Shown here piece after piece: positions 45,212 through 53,909 of a stretch of DNA of 64,000 bases. This stretch comes from an uncultured Lachnospiraceae bacterium (lineage in GTDB: Bacteria > Bacillota > Clostridia > Lachnospirales > Lachnospiraceae), in assembly GCA_910576535.1 (NCBI GenBank), contig CAJTKK010000008.1, positions 65,169-129,168 on the forward strand. The letters are read 5' to 3'. The stretch's first letter is position 1; each line of letters opens with the position of its first letter. A model generated the notes under the pieces. It searched no databases. It saw only the letters and a list, made by a program, of their open reading frames with translations, and was not told the DNA's origin. The translations under genes and the position numbers were made by a program.

Positions 45212-47590
45212 TCAGGATTGAAAAGTTGCAATTGTGACACCGGCATCACCTTCCCCGTGTTCCCCCTGGCGGAAGGATTTTACATATTTTACTTTCTTTA
45301 AATGACCCTGGACAGCTTTCCTGAGAGCCCCTGTTCCTTTCCCGTGAACAATGCGCACGCTGGAAAGATGGGAAAGATAGGCGTCGTCTAAATATTTGTC
45401 CAATTCTGCAATGGCTTCATCCACTGTTTTTCCAAGAAGATTGATTTCAGGGGATATGCTGTAGGATTTGGACATTTTCATGCTTCCGGCGCTAGTGCGC
45501 GGGGAAGGCGAGGGCTTTTTGATTGGTTCATCTTCTATGAGAATAATATCCCGGATGTTTGTCTGGGAACGGAGAATGCCGCATTGGACAAACAGGTTTC
45601 CTTTGTGGTCGGGCAAAGAACTGACTGTGCCTTTTAAGCCCATGGAAAGTATTTGGACACTGTCTCCCAATTTTAATTGTTTGGGAGCCGTCTGCTTCTT
45701 GTTCGGCTGTTTGGCTTTGAAGGAAAGACTGTCATTTTTCTCAGAAATTTTGTTTCTTATCTGATCCCTCGTTTTTTCTAAGTCTTTCATAGAAGCGCCC
45801 GGGCCTGCTTTTTGAAAAACACGGATTGTCTCATCGGCCATTTCTTTGGCTTCCTGAAGAATATCTTTGGCTTTTTCATTGGCTTCCCTGAGAATGCGTT
45901 CCTTCGTTTCCTGGATTTTATCTTCTTTTTTCTGCAGTTTGTCTTTTAGCTGTTTTATTTCGTTTTTATAAGATGCGATTTCCAGGCGCTCGTTTTCAAT
46001 GGTAATGCGGTTATTTTCCAAATCAGCAAGTAAATCCTCAAAACTGGCATTGTCCTGGTCAATCTGGGTTTTGGCAGATTGGATGATATGACCGGGCAGC
46101 CCTAGTTTGGAGGAAATGGCAAAAGCGTTGCTCTTGCCGGGAATGCCGATTAAAAGCCGGTAAGTAGGCTGTAAGGTACTAATGTCAAATTCGCAACAGG
46201 CGTTTTCTACGTGGGGAGTGGAAAGGGCGTATACTTTCAGCTCACTGTAATGGGTAGTTGCCATTGTGCGGATGTCCTGCTGATGAAGGTGATCCAGGAT
46301 GGCAATGGCCAGAGCCGCGCCTTCGGTAGGATCCGTTCCAGCCCCCAGTTCATCAAACAGACAGAGGGAACCCTTATCCGCATGTTTTAATATAGAAACA
46401 ATGCGGGTCATATGTGAGGAAAAAGTGCTGAGGTTTTGTTCAATGCTTTGTTCATCGCCGATATCCGCATAGACTTCGGTAAAAACGGACAGCTCGGAGC
46501 GGTCTAAGGCAGGGATGTGAAGCCCCGCTTGACCCATCAGTGAAAAAAGCCCCACTGTTTTCAGGGAAACAGTCTTCCCTCCGGTATTAGGTCCTGTGAT
46601 AATCAGAAGATTAAAATCTTTGCCAAGATAAATATCAATGGGAACGACCTTTTTCTTATCCAGCAGAGGATGCCTGCCTTTCCTAATATTGACATAGCCG
46701 TCAGTATTAAAGACAGGTGCAGTGGCATTCTGCTCCATGGCAAGAGATGCTTTGGCGAAAATGAAATCCAGGGCAGTCATGATTTTCTGGTCTTGGGATA
46801 TCTCTTCCATATGAGCAGAGGCCTGTGTACTTAAACCGGCAAGTATCTGCTTGATTTCCTCCTGCTCTTGCAGCGCCAGTTCTTTAAGCTGGTTGTTCAG
46901 GGCGACAACGGCAGCCGGTTCGATGAATAAGGTCGAACCGGTAGAGGACTGGTCGTGAATCATGCCCGGGACTTGATTCTTGTATTCAGCTTTGACCGGA
47001 ATACAGTAGCGGTCATTGCGTATCGTAATAACCGCATCCTGCAGATAGGTGCGGTAAGAACCGGTGAGCATCCCTGTAAGCTGGGAATGTATTTTATCAT
47101 TGGTAATCCGGCTGGTTCTCCGGATATGCTTTAATTCGGCGCTGGCGTCATCGCTGATTTCGTCTTCCGAGAGAATGCAGCGGCGGATTTCATGGGCGAG
47201 AGGGCTAAGAGGCTCCAAGGCGCTGAAAAGGTCATCCAAGGAATCTTTTTCTTCATCTTCCCGTTCCCTTTTGCCATAGGATTTGACCCGGTTTACATTT
47301 TCCAGAAGTCCTGCAATTTTTAAAAGCTCGCTAATAGAGAGGACGCTGCCTATGCCCAGGGATTTTAAGGCATATCCTAAATCTTTGTTGCCGCCAAAAG
47401 AGGTGGAACCTTTTTTAAAAAGACGGGATAAAGCATCTGCAGTCTGTGCCTGCGCTTCATTAATGGCACAAATGTCAGAAGATGGTTTTAAATCCCGGCA
47501 TAATTGCCGGCCCAAGTCAGAATTTGCTTTTTCCGCAAGCCGGCTGATAATTTTGTCATATTCTAAAGTCAGTAATGCTTTTTCGTTCAT
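45212..47590 (-). CDS. mutS2: MutS2 / RqcU ATPase-endonuclease
   Basis: A 792-residue protein with an N-terminal lever/clamp, the MutS-type ATPase (Walker A ITGPNTGGKTVSLKTVGL, Walker B LCLFDELGAGTDPTEGAAL), a long coiled coil (~515-620) and a C-terminal KOW/Smr nuclease domain (INLLGKTVDEAIAELD and IVHGKGTGALR). Family knowledge: MutS2 suppresses recombination in some bacteria and splits collided ribosomes in B. subtilis. Length is normal (~785). Confidence 0.96.
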   Translation of the reverse strand: MNEKALLTLEYDKIISRLAEKANSDLGRQLCRDLKPSSDICAINEAQAQTADALSRLFKKGSTSFGGNKDLGYALKSLGIGSVLSISELLKIAGLLENVNRVKSYGKREREDEEKDSLDDLFSALEPLSPLAHEIRRCILSEDEISDDASAELKHIRRTSRITNDKIHSQLTGMLTGSYRTYLQDAVITIRNDRYCIPVKAEYKNQVPGMIHDQSSTGSTLFIEPAAVVALNNQLKELALQEQEEIKQILAGLSTQASAHMEEISQDQKIMTALDFIFAKASLAMEQNATAPVFNTDGYVNIRKGRHPLLDKKKVVPIDIYLGKDFNLLIITGPNTGGKTVSLKTVGLFSLMGQAGLHIPALDRSELSVFTEVYADIGDEQSIEQNLSTFSSHMTRIVSILKHADKGSLCLFDELGAGTDPTEGAALAIAILDHLHQQDIRTMATTHYSELKVYALSTPHVENACCEFDISTLQPTYRLLIGIPGKSNAFAISSKLGLPGHIIQSAKTQIDQDNASFEDLLADLENNRITIENERLEIASYKNEIKQLKDKLQKKEDKIQETKERILREANEKAKDILQEAKEMADETIRVFQKAGPGASMKDLEKTRDQIRNKISEKNDSLSFKAKQPNKKQTAPKQLKLGDSVQILSMGLKGTVSSLPDHKGNLFVQCGILRSQTNIRDIILIEDEPIKKPSPSPRTSAGSMKMSKSYSISPEINLLGKTVDEAIAELDKYLDDAYLSHLSSVRIVHGKGTGALRKAVQGHLKKVKYVKSFRQGEHGEGDAGVTIATFQS

Positions 47591-47905
47591 AATATTTTCT
47601 TTCTATGGAGTGATTGTTGTCCGCCTGACAAAGTAAAATTGTCTTGCAGGCCGGTGGTGCGTATGATCTGCCGTGTCTGGACGAAACGTTGCCGCTTTCT
47701 ATAAAAGTCTGGCATAAACGGACATTCTGACAGATATTTTTCATTATAACATATGGAATGGGAAAATACTATTGGTGAAAAATGTTGTTTTACTTTCCCT
47801 TCAGGATCATAATGCGCTGCGATGGTTTGCTATTGGGATGCGGTTAAAAAATTTCTGTTTTTGGGATCCTGGTGCGTAAAGAGGCAAATGAAAGAAATAT
47901 ATCCA

Positions 47906-47934
47906 TTTACATTACCCGGGAAAAAGGCTATACT
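47906..47934 (+). promoter_or_regulatory. Predicted promoter of the HtrA-like gene
   Basis: TTTACA at 47906-47911, a 17-bp spacer and TATACT at 47929-47934. The surrounding 47591-47969 gap also has to hold the divergent mutS2 promoter; I see no gene in it. Confidence 0.6.
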
Positions 47935-47969
47935 TATGAAAGTTAATGGAGAAAGTATAGGGAATCTTT

Positions 47970-49325
47970 ATGAACGGTGAGAAACAGAAAAAAAATGCAG
48001 GGATAGAAAATGGGGTGCAGAAACAGGACTCGGATTTTATTACGGAAACAATAAAGCAGCGCCCGATCAATAAAAGAAAGCTTCTCAGGCAAACTCTGAT
48101 TACGGCGGCGATGGCAGTTGTTTTTTCCCTTGTGGCGTGTCTGACATTTTTGCTGTTGGAACCGGTTATCAGCAATTGGCTGTATCCGGAGGAAGAGCCG
48201 GAGCCGATAGAATTTCTGGAAGAAACTGAGGAAATGCTGCCGGAAGATATGATTGCGGATGATTCGGAGATGGGGCAGGGGGAGGCGCCTGTGGAAATTA
48301 CCATCCAGGACGAACAGATAGAGAAGATATTGGATAGCATACAATTGGATATGGAAGATTACGCCGCTATGTATAATTCCATGTCGGAAATTGCGGCGCA
48401 GGCCGGCAAGTCAGTGGTTATGGTAACCGGTTCTGTATCCAATGTAGACTGGTTTAACGATCCTTATGAAAGCAAGGGGCAGACGTCAGGGGTAATTGTG
48501 GCAAAACAGCCAAAAGAAATATTGATTCTTGTCAATTATGAAAAAGTAATTGACGCGGAAAGCATTGTGGTGACATTCTGGGATGGGACACATGGCGAGG
48601 CCCGGATACAAGAAAAGGATGCCAATACGAAACTGGCGGTAATCTCAGTGCCGGTGGAGGGGATGGGAAAAGAAACCGCAGACGCAGTTACGGCGGCAGA
48701 TTTGACAGCCAGCTCCAGTAACCGTGCCATTATTGGGAAACCTGTCATTGCCATTGGCAGCCCCTTAGGAAATGGCGATTCCATATGTTATGGGGTGATT
48801 ACTTCCAATAACGGGGTTTTGAATATGGTGGATTCCTATTATAAGCTGGTGACCACTAATATTTATGGAAGCCAGAAAGCGTCAGGGGTTCTGGTGAATA
48901 TGAAGGGGCAGGTTCTTGGGATTATTGATAATTCCCATAACGGCGATGATATGAAAAATCTTGTGTCAGCGATTGGCATTACAGAGCTTAGGAAAGTAGT
49001 TGAGCGGATGAGCAATGGGAATAAGCAGGCATATCTAGGCACCCATGGGACGGATGTGACGGTAGATGCAAATGAGAACTTAGGGGTGCCATATGGGGCA
49101 TATATTACGGAAATCGAAATGGATTCCCCTGCCATGGAGGCGGGAATTCAAAGCGGCGATGTTATTGTTAAGATGAAAGATAAGGAAATCCACAATTATG
49201 GGGATCTGGTCAATGCCGTGATGGAAAGGCAGCCCAACGAATCGGTATCTATTACGTTGATGAGGCAAGGGCCGGAAGAATATGTGCAGATGGAGATGAA
49301 CGTTATCTTGGGGGATTTTGACTAA
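47970..49325 (+). CDS. HtrA/DegP-like PDZ protein lacking the catalytic triad (pseudoprotease)
   Basis: A 451-residue protein with an N-terminal cytosolic tail, one transmembrane helix (~45-68) and a Glu-rich linker. A trypsin-fold domain (~140-345) and a PDZ domain (~360-445, YITEIEMDSPAMEAGIQSGD) follow. Aligned by eye to B. subtilis HtrA, the His in TNHHV is Glu in VNYEKV, the Asp in MDLAV is Lys in TKLAV, and the Ser in GNSGG is Ala in QKASG. The fold markers (PVIAIGSPLG, GVLVNMKGQVLGI) are intact. It should be a membrane-bound scaffold or chaperone rather than a protease. Confidence 0.85.
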   Translation: MNGEKQKKNAGIENGVQKQDSDFITETIKQRPINKRKLLRQTLITAAMAVVFSLVACLTFLLLEPVISNWLYPEEEPEPIEFLEETEEMLPEDMIADDSEMGQGEAPVEITIQDEQIEKILDSIQLDMEDYAAMYNSMSEIAAQAGKSVVMVTGSVSNVDWFNDPYESKGQTSGVIVAKQPKEILILVNYEKVIDAESIVVTFWDGTHGEARIQEKDANTKLAVISVPVEGMGKETADAVTAADLTASSSNRAIIGKPVIAIGSPLGNGDSICYGVITSNNGVLNMVDSYYKLVTTNIYGSQKASGVLVNMKGQVLGIIDNSHNGDDMKNLVSAIGITELRKVVERMSNGNKQAYLGTHGTDVTVDANENLGVPYGAYITEIEMDSPAMEAGIQSGDVIVKMKDKEIHNYGDLVNAVMERQPNESVSITLMRQGPEEYVQMEMNVILGDFD

Positions 49326-49385
49326 AAATCAAATGGATTGCTGATTTTCCGGCCGCTGATACGGGCTAGAAATCCAAGGCGCCTT

Positions 49386-49431
49386 GGCCGCAGACGGGAA
49401 ACCGCCTGCGAAGTTTTCCCGCCGCGCGGCC
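49386..49431. other. GC-rich two-tier stem-loop in an intergenic gap
   Basis: GGCCGC/GCGGCC (49386-49391 and 49426-49431) encloses a second perfect stem CGGGAAA/TTTCCCG (49395-49401 and 49415-49421). It lies between the HtrA-like gene and yhaM. No T tract follows directly, so it is not a standard terminator; an untranslated RNA element is possible. Confidence 0.5.
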
Positions 49432-49565
49432 ATCACGGCAGACAATCCTGGCATGGATGAGGGGATTTAAAAATCCGGAAATATTTTGATGGAATGTTTA
49501 TGCTGCTTTTGATAGTTGGCTGGAAATAAAAATAATAAGATAAAAAAGAAAAGGGATGGAAGTGT

Positions 49566-50510
49566 ATGAAGTATATTAAAGATTATAAAGAAGGCGACAG
49601 ATTATTTGATATTTATTTGTGCAAACATAAGCAATCGGCGGTGACAAAGAATGGGAAAGCTTATGATAATGTAATCCTGCAAGATAAAACGGGAACATTA
49701 GATGCAAAGGTATGGGATCCTCATAATCCTGGAATCGGCGAATTTGATTCTTTAGATTATATAGAAGTGTATGGCGATGTCACCAGCTTTCAGAATTCAC
49801 TCCAGGTGAACGTAAAACGTATCCGCAAATGCCAGGAAGGGGAATATATTCCGGCGGATTATCTTCCGGTGAGCAGCAAAGACATTGAAGAAATGTATGC
49901 AGAATTGCTTGGGTACATAAAGGGGATGGAAAACCAATATTTAAAAGCTTTGATGGAAGCTTTTTTTGTAAAGGATAAGAACTTCATTAAGGCGTTTAAG
50001 CAATCATCGGCAGCAAAAACAGTGCATCATGGATTTGTAGGCGGTCTGCTGGAACATACTTTAGGAGTGACGAAACTATGTGAATTTTATTGTACGGCGT
50101 ATCCGCTGCTGAAAAAGGATTTGCTGATCAGCGCGGCAATTTGCCATGATATTGGGAAAGTGAAGGAACTGTCGCTTTTCCCGGAAAATGATTACACCGA
50201 TGAAGGACAGCTTCTGGGGCATATTGTGATGGGGGTTGAAATGGTAGGGGAAAAAGTGAGGGAAATTGAGGGATTTCCCCCGACGCTTGCCGGGGAATTA
50301 AAACATTGTATTCTTGCCCATCATGGGGAGTATGAGTTCGGTTCGCCGAAAAAACCTGCGATTATGGAAGCGATGGCTTTGAACTTTGCAGACAATACAG
50401 ATGCAAAGATGGAGACATTTACGGAATTGCTGAACAATGCCAAGGAAACAGGATGGCTTGGGTTTAACCGTCTGTTTGAATCTAATTTAAGGGCAACAAG
50501 GATGGAATAG
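49566..50510 (+). CDS. yhaM: 3'-5' exoribonuclease YhaM
   Basis: A 314-residue nuclease: N-terminal OB-fold (VILQDKTGTLDAKVWD) and an HD domain with HHGFVGGLLEHTLGV and ICHDIGKV, whose His/Asp residues bind Mn. It degrades single-stranded RNA and DNA from the 3' end. The rlmD gene starts two bases later, so the two are coupled. Confidence 0.95.
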   Translation: MKYIKDYKEGDRLFDIYLCKHKQSAVTKNGKAYDNVILQDKTGTLDAKVWDPHNPGIGEFDSLDYIEVYGDVTSFQNSLQVNVKRIRKCQEGEYIPADYLPVSSKDIEEMYAELLGYIKGMENQYLKALMEAFFVKDKNFIKAFKQSSAAKTVHHGFVGGLLEHTLGVTKLCEFYCTAYPLLKKDLLISAAICHDIGKVKELSLFPENDYTDEGQLLGHIVMGVEMVGEKVREIEGFPPTLAGELKHCILAHHGEYEFGSPKKPAIMEAMALNFADNTDAKMETFTELLNNAKETGWLGFNRLFESNLRATRME

Positions 50511-50512
50511 GG

Positions 50513-51976
50513 ATGGAATATAAGAAAAATGATATTCTTACAGTTGAGATTGAAGACATCGGCAACGGCGGGGAGGGTATAGGCAAAGTAGAAGGCTATA
50601 CCCTTTTTATAAAGGATGCCGTAATTGGGGATACCGTAAGATGCAAAGTGATGAAAGCAAAAAAAAATTATGCTTATGCGAGGCTGGAGGAAATCATCGT
50701 TCCTTCCGATGTCCGTACAGAGCCGCCGTGCCGGTACCACAGACAGTGCGGAGGATGCCAGATACAAGCGATGAATTATCCGGCTCAGCTTGCTTTTAAA
50801 CAGAAGAAAGTAAAAAACAGTCTGATACGGATAGGCGGTTTTCCGGAGGAAACGGTAGAGCGGGTCATGGAGCCGATTGTGGGGATGGAGAATGCATACC
50901 GCTACCGGAATAAGGCACAGTATCCGGTAGGGCCGGATAAGGAAGGGAATCCGGTTGCCGGCTTTTACGCGGGAAGGACACATGACATTGTTGTCAATAC
51001 GGATTGTGTTCTGGGGGCAGAGGAAAATAAGGAGATATTGGAAAGCATTTTGGCATACATGAAGAGATGCCATATTCCGGCCTATGATGAAAAAACAGGA
51101 GACGGTCTGGTACGGCATGTATTAATACGCAAAGGGTTTGCCAGCGGGGAGATTATGGTCTGCCTGGTGATTAACTATGACGGTAAAAAAGGGCGGAAAG
51201 CAGGAGGCGGCAAAAATGGGAGTTTTTTGCCTTCCCAGGAAGAACTGATAAAGGCGTTGGAAAAAATACATGGAATGACAAGTGTGTCGATATGTATTAA
51301 TACAGACCGGACGAATGTAATTATGGGGGATAAAGTATATACCATATGGGGGAAGGATAAGATTTGCGATACAATCTATAGAAGGAACACAATGGATTTT
51401 TCCTTGACGGGCGATGGGATTGTCTTTTATATTTCCCCTCTTTCTTTTTATCAGGTGAACCCTGTGCAGACAGAGAAATTATACAGTCTTGTATTGGAAT
51501 ACGCCGGGTTGAGCGGGAAAGAGACAGTATGGGATTTATATTGCGGGATTGGGACAATTTCCCTTTTTCTGGCAGAAAAGGCAAAACAAGTCTATGGCGT
51601 GGAAGTAGTTGCGCAGGCGGTTTTGGACGCCAAGGAAAATGCAGCATGTAATGGGATTGACAATGCGGAATTTTTTGTAGGGAAGGCAGAAGATATTCTG
51701 TCAGAGAAGTATGGGGAGAAGGGGACAGGAGCCGATGTGATCGTGGTGGATCCGCCGCGGAAAGGATGCGACAAAGAATGCCTTGCCACCATGCTGAAAA
51801 TGCACCCGGAAAAGATTGTATACGTAAGCTGTGACCCGGCGACGCTGGCCAGGGATCTTCGGGTGCTGTGCGATGGGGGATATGAGTTGAAAAAAGTGAG
51901 GGCAGTGGATCAGTTTGGGGGAACAGTGCATGTGGAAGTCGCATGTTGTCTACAAAGGACAAGCAGGGTGAATTAG
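50513..51976 (+). CDS. rlmD: 23S rRNA (uracil-5-)-methyltransferase RlmD, 3' end replaced by an element
   Basis: A 487-residue TrmA/RumA-type methyltransferase. It has an N-terminal TRAM domain, an Fe-S motif (CRYHRQCGGCQIQA), the SAM fold (WDLYCGIGTISLFLAEKA), the catalytic DPPRKGCD loop and YVSCDPATLARDL. The native frame reaches HVE at 51929-51937. The last 12 residues (VACCLQRTSRVN) come from the integrated element. The displaced 3' part, about 102 codons, lies in frame at 57,277-57,585. Catalytic residues are upstream of the break, so activity may be kept. Confidence 0.94.
   Translation: MEYKKNDILTVEIEDIGNGGEGIGKVEGYTLFIKDAVIGDTVRCKVMKAKKNYAYARLEEIIVPSDVRTEPPCRYHRQCGGCQIQAMNYPAQLAFKQKKVKNSLIRIGGFPEETVERVMEPIVGMENAYRYRNKAQYPVGPDKEGNPVAGFYAGRTHDIVVNTDCVLGAEENKEILESILAYMKRCHIPAYDEKTGDGLVRHVLIRKGFASGEIMVCLVINYDGKKGRKAGGGKNGSFLPSQEELIKALEKIHGMTSVSICINTDRTNVIMGDKVYTIWGKDKICDTIYRRNTMDFSLTGDGIVFYISPLSFYQVNPVQTEKLYSLVLEYAGLSGKETVWDLYCGIGTISLFLAEKAKQVYGVEVVAQAVLDAKENAACNGIDNAEFFVGKAEDILSEKYGEKGTGADVIVVDPPRKGCDKECLATMLKMHPEKIVYVSCDPATLARDLRVLCDGGYELKKVRAVDQFGGTVHVEVACCLQRTSRVN
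51926..51949 (+). other. Left attachment junction (attL) in rlmD
   Basis: Host sequence ending GTG-CATGTGGAA passes into element sequence GTCGCATGTTGTC. The shared 9-mer marks the exchange region; the exact dinucleotide cannot be resolved by eye. Confidence 0.7.
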
Positions 51977-52131
51977 AAGGTTCTTTTATTGAAATCCTTG
52001 AATTTACGCACTTTGCGAGGATTTTTCAGTTCAACCGGGTTTTTGGAAATGGCATGGATGGACAGGAAATGGTTCTGAAAAAAGAGATTTCCCACGGGGT
52101 GAAAGTGTTCGTGGTTATGGAACTCGTATGA

Positions 52132-52632
52132 GTGGACACAAAACCCTATGGTTTTTATATCCGGTCCGATGAGCTTTTGGCAAGGCAGACTGGTGAGAGC
52201 CGGAACCAGATTGCAAGGTATATCCGGCTGACAAACCTTATCCCAAGAATCCTTGATATGGTGGATGAAGGAAAAATAGCGTTTACCATAGCGGTAGAGC
52301 TTTCCTATTTGAAAGAGGCGGAGCAGTATGAACTTTATGCGGTCATGGATTTGGAACAGTGTACGCCGTCTCTTTCACAGGCGAACCGGATGAAACGTTT
52401 GAGCCAGTCGGAGGGGATCGACATGGACACAATGTATGACATTTTAGGGGAAGAGAAGGCCAACCAGAAGGAACAGATTAAGGTTAGGGCGGATGTCTTG
52501 TCCCAGTACTTTCCTGCAGATTTTACGCCAAGACAAAAGGTCGAGCTGATAGAACGGCTGGTGAAGGAATGGTATGAAAGGCGTGAGAATATTCCTATAG
52601 GGAAGATGGGGAAACATGACGTGGCAGATTGA
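52132..52632 (+). pseudogene. ParB/Spo0J-like protein, N-terminally truncated remnant
   Basis: A 166-residue frame from a GTG, with no convincing ribosome site. The text RSDELLARQTGESRNQIARY and IRLTNLIPRILDMVDEGKIA is the central HTH (KorB) part of the ParB-type proteins found on Clostridial conjugative elements; the C-terminal region follows. The N-terminal ParB nuclease/CTPase domain is missing and an in-frame stop lies just upstream. It therefore looks like the surviving half of a partition gene, evidence that a larger element decayed here. The preceding 51977-52131 has no gene that I can support. Confidence 0.75.
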
Positions 52633-53028
52633 TTGTCTGCGGGTAAGGAAATATTTGTATGCAAAAAAAGACGTTCCCGTAGGAATGTCTTTTTTGCTGC
52701 AACCAGCAGCCGGAAGAGTCCAGATGGCCTTTTTTTCTGGTATGTTCAGGCAGTCTTGTTTTAATTCAGCGATAAGTTTGACTCCGTCATTGAAGCCCTG
52801 CCTATATGCAAGCGCCCCGTACGCCGCGCCGCATTCGTTGGCGGTTGAAATGGCTTGGTCGGCAAGCCTGTTCTGCTCATCATCCAGTCCGGCATTTTCT
52901 AATTCTTCACATGCAGTATCATGCCTGTCTTGTGCCGACTGGAATTCCGCATCTTCCTCCAGCGCGTTTTCTAAGGCATTGTGGATTCTTTCATCAGCCA
53001 GTATGCCTAACAGCTTTTCTTTTTCCAT
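52444..53028 (-). CDS. DUF6809-like small protein running on into antisense sequence
   Basis: ATG at 53028 has an excellent AAGGAGG site. Residues 1-~95 (ERIHNALENALEEDAEFQSA, then AISTANECGAAYGALAYRQG and FNDGVKLIAEL) match the short helical DUF6809-type proteins of Clostridial elements. After that the frame reads through the terminator at 52661-52697 and then antisense to the parB remnant until 52444, which is unlikely to be natural protein. The original stop is probably lost by deletion. Function of the family is unknown. Confidence 0.55.
   Translation of the reverse strand: MEKEKLLGILADERIHNALENALEEDAEFQSAQDRHDTACEELENAGLDDEQNRLADQAISTANECGAAYGALAYRQGFNDGVKLIAELKQDCLNIPEKKAIWTLPAAGCSKKDIPTGTSFFAYKYFLTRRQSICHVMFPHLPYRNILTPFIPFLHQPFYQLDLLSWRKICRKVLGQDIRPNLNLFLLVGLLFP
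52661..52697. terminator. Bidirectional terminator after the parB remnant
   Basis: GCAAAAAAAGACGTTCC pairs with GGAATGTCTTTTTTGC around CGTA (one G-T pair), giving T tracts in both directions. Confidence 0.8.
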
Positions 53029-53057
53029 GCCGATATCCTCCTTATTCTATTTCTGTT

Positions 53058-53134
53058 CATTATATCATGCCGTCATAATGCTGTCAATAAATATTTTGCC
53101 GTCGTTTTGATGTTATAATACAGTCATTAAGATG
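53058..53134 (+). promoter_or_regulatory. Promoter/operator region of the first RHH gene: GC(C/T)GTC repeats
   Basis: GCCGTCAT, GCTGTCAA, GCCGTCGT and CAGTCATT are spaced through the 90 bp before the gene, around a TATAAT. The same words recur upstream of the second RHH gene, with GCCGTC(A/G)TTTTGAT common to both. Confidence 0.55.
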
Positions 53135-53150
53135 TTAGGAGGGATCGGGA

Positions 53151-53312
53151 ATGTTTCCTATGAAATCGAAATTTACATTGCGCATAGATACAGAACTATT
53201 GAAAAAATTCCGTAACATTGCAGGATATAATGGCCGGTCTGCCAATTGCGAAATGGAAGTTCTTATCCGCAAATATGTTGCCGCTTTTGAGAAGAGGCAT
53301 GGTTCTGTTTAA
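53151..53312 (+). CDS. Arc-type ribbon-helix-helix protein, copy 1
   Basis: A 53-residue protein. The beta-strand KFTLRIDTELLKKFRNIAGY, then NGRSANCEMEVLIRKYVAAF, is a complete Arc/MetJ-like RHH DNA-binding fold. GGAGGG precedes ATG at 53151. Its neighbour at 53403 is a close paralogue. The repeated GC(C/T)GTC words in both promoters suggest autoregulation. Confidence 0.85.
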   Translation: MFPMKSKFTLRIDTELLKKFRNIAGYNGRSANCEMEVLIRKYVAAFEKRHGSV

Positions 53313-53319
53313 TATATTT

Positions 53320-53390
53320 CAAGCTGTCAAAAAGCCGTCAAATTGCTATAAGCCGTCATTTTGATAGTACAATAATGTCATATTTGTATG
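53320..53390 (+). promoter_or_regulatory. Promoter/operator region of the second RHH gene
   Basis: GCTGTCAAAAAGCCGTCAAA, then GCCGTCATTTTGAT and ATGTCAT, with TACAAT as a possible -10 box. The arrangement copies that before the first RHH gene, and the first 17 bases resemble the iteron-like units at 53697-53909. Confidence 0.55.
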
Positions 53391-53402
53391 GAGGTTATGT
53401 GT

Positions 53403-53573
53403 ATGGCATCAGATATGGCTAAATTTACTTTAAGGGCAGATTCGGAGCTGCTTAAAAAATTCCGTTTTGTGGCTGAGTTTAATGCACGTTCAGCCAACCG
53501 TGAACTGGAAGTCCTGATCAAAAAGCATGTTGCTGAGTTTGAGCGTGAGCATGGTAGAATCACTTTTGACTGA
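53403..53573 (+). CDS. Arc-type ribbon-helix-helix protein, copy 2
   Basis: A 56-residue paralogue of the preceding gene: KFTLRADSELLKKFRFVAEF, then NARSANRELEVLIKKHVAEF. GGAGG lies 8 bases before the ATG at 53403; upstream in-frame ATGs at 53388 and 53397 are less well placed. It precedes the repeat field, which it may bind. Confidence 0.85.
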   Translation: MASDMAKFTLRADSELLKKFRFVAEFNARSANRELEVLIKKHVAEFEREHGRITFD

Positions 53574-53696
53574 TTTCAGGCCTTGCAATGTTTTTGCCTA
53601 TGGCAGTCTGTGTCTTCCCTATTCCTGTTTCTGCGCGGGGAAATAAAACCAATTCCTGTGGGGTAGCTTTGCCGGATCAGCACCGTTGTAAAAAAT

Positions 53697-53909
53697 GGGG
53701 TCAAAAAGTGGAGGCAGATAGAAGAAGTGACGTTAAAAAGTGGAGTCACTGTATAAAAAGTGATGGCAGAAAGTGCCGGCATATGCGGAACAGGATGTTG
53801 GGGCATCGGATGGGGTAGGAAAAATGGGGTCAAAAAGTGTCGCCAAAATATGGAAATAAAGACAGAAAGTACCGCCACTATAAGAAAATGCCGTCAAAAA
53901 GTGGAGTCA
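53697..53909 (+). repeat. Iteron-like field: about seven copies of a GTCAAAAAGTGGAGTCA-type unit
   Basis: Units start near 53697, 53727, 53752, 53766, 53826, 53861 and 53890. The core is (G/A)(T/C)(C/A)AAAAAGTG followed by G(A/C)GTCA or similar; GTGAC and GTCAC at 53727-53731 and 53745-53749 are inverted around one unit. The whole 53574-54340 gap has no gene that I can support; it holds this field and the hairpin cluster. Confidence 0.75.

Noticed and set aside
47556..47744. 62-codon minus-strand frame upstream of mutS2
   Set aside because: Overlaps the mutS2 start and its leader; no ribosome site and no protein character.
51943..52131. 61-codon + frame at the left end of the element
   Set aside because: No ribosome site, overlaps the end of rlmD and resembles no protein; treated as noncoding element end.
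53576..53878. 100-codon minus-strand frame over the iteron field
   Set aside because: Its repeated FLTPFF text is the translation of the repeats; no ribosome site and no independent protein character.
53697..53909. CRISPR array
   Set aside because: Repeat units are short, divergent and irregularly spaced, with no uniform spacers and no cas genes in the window.
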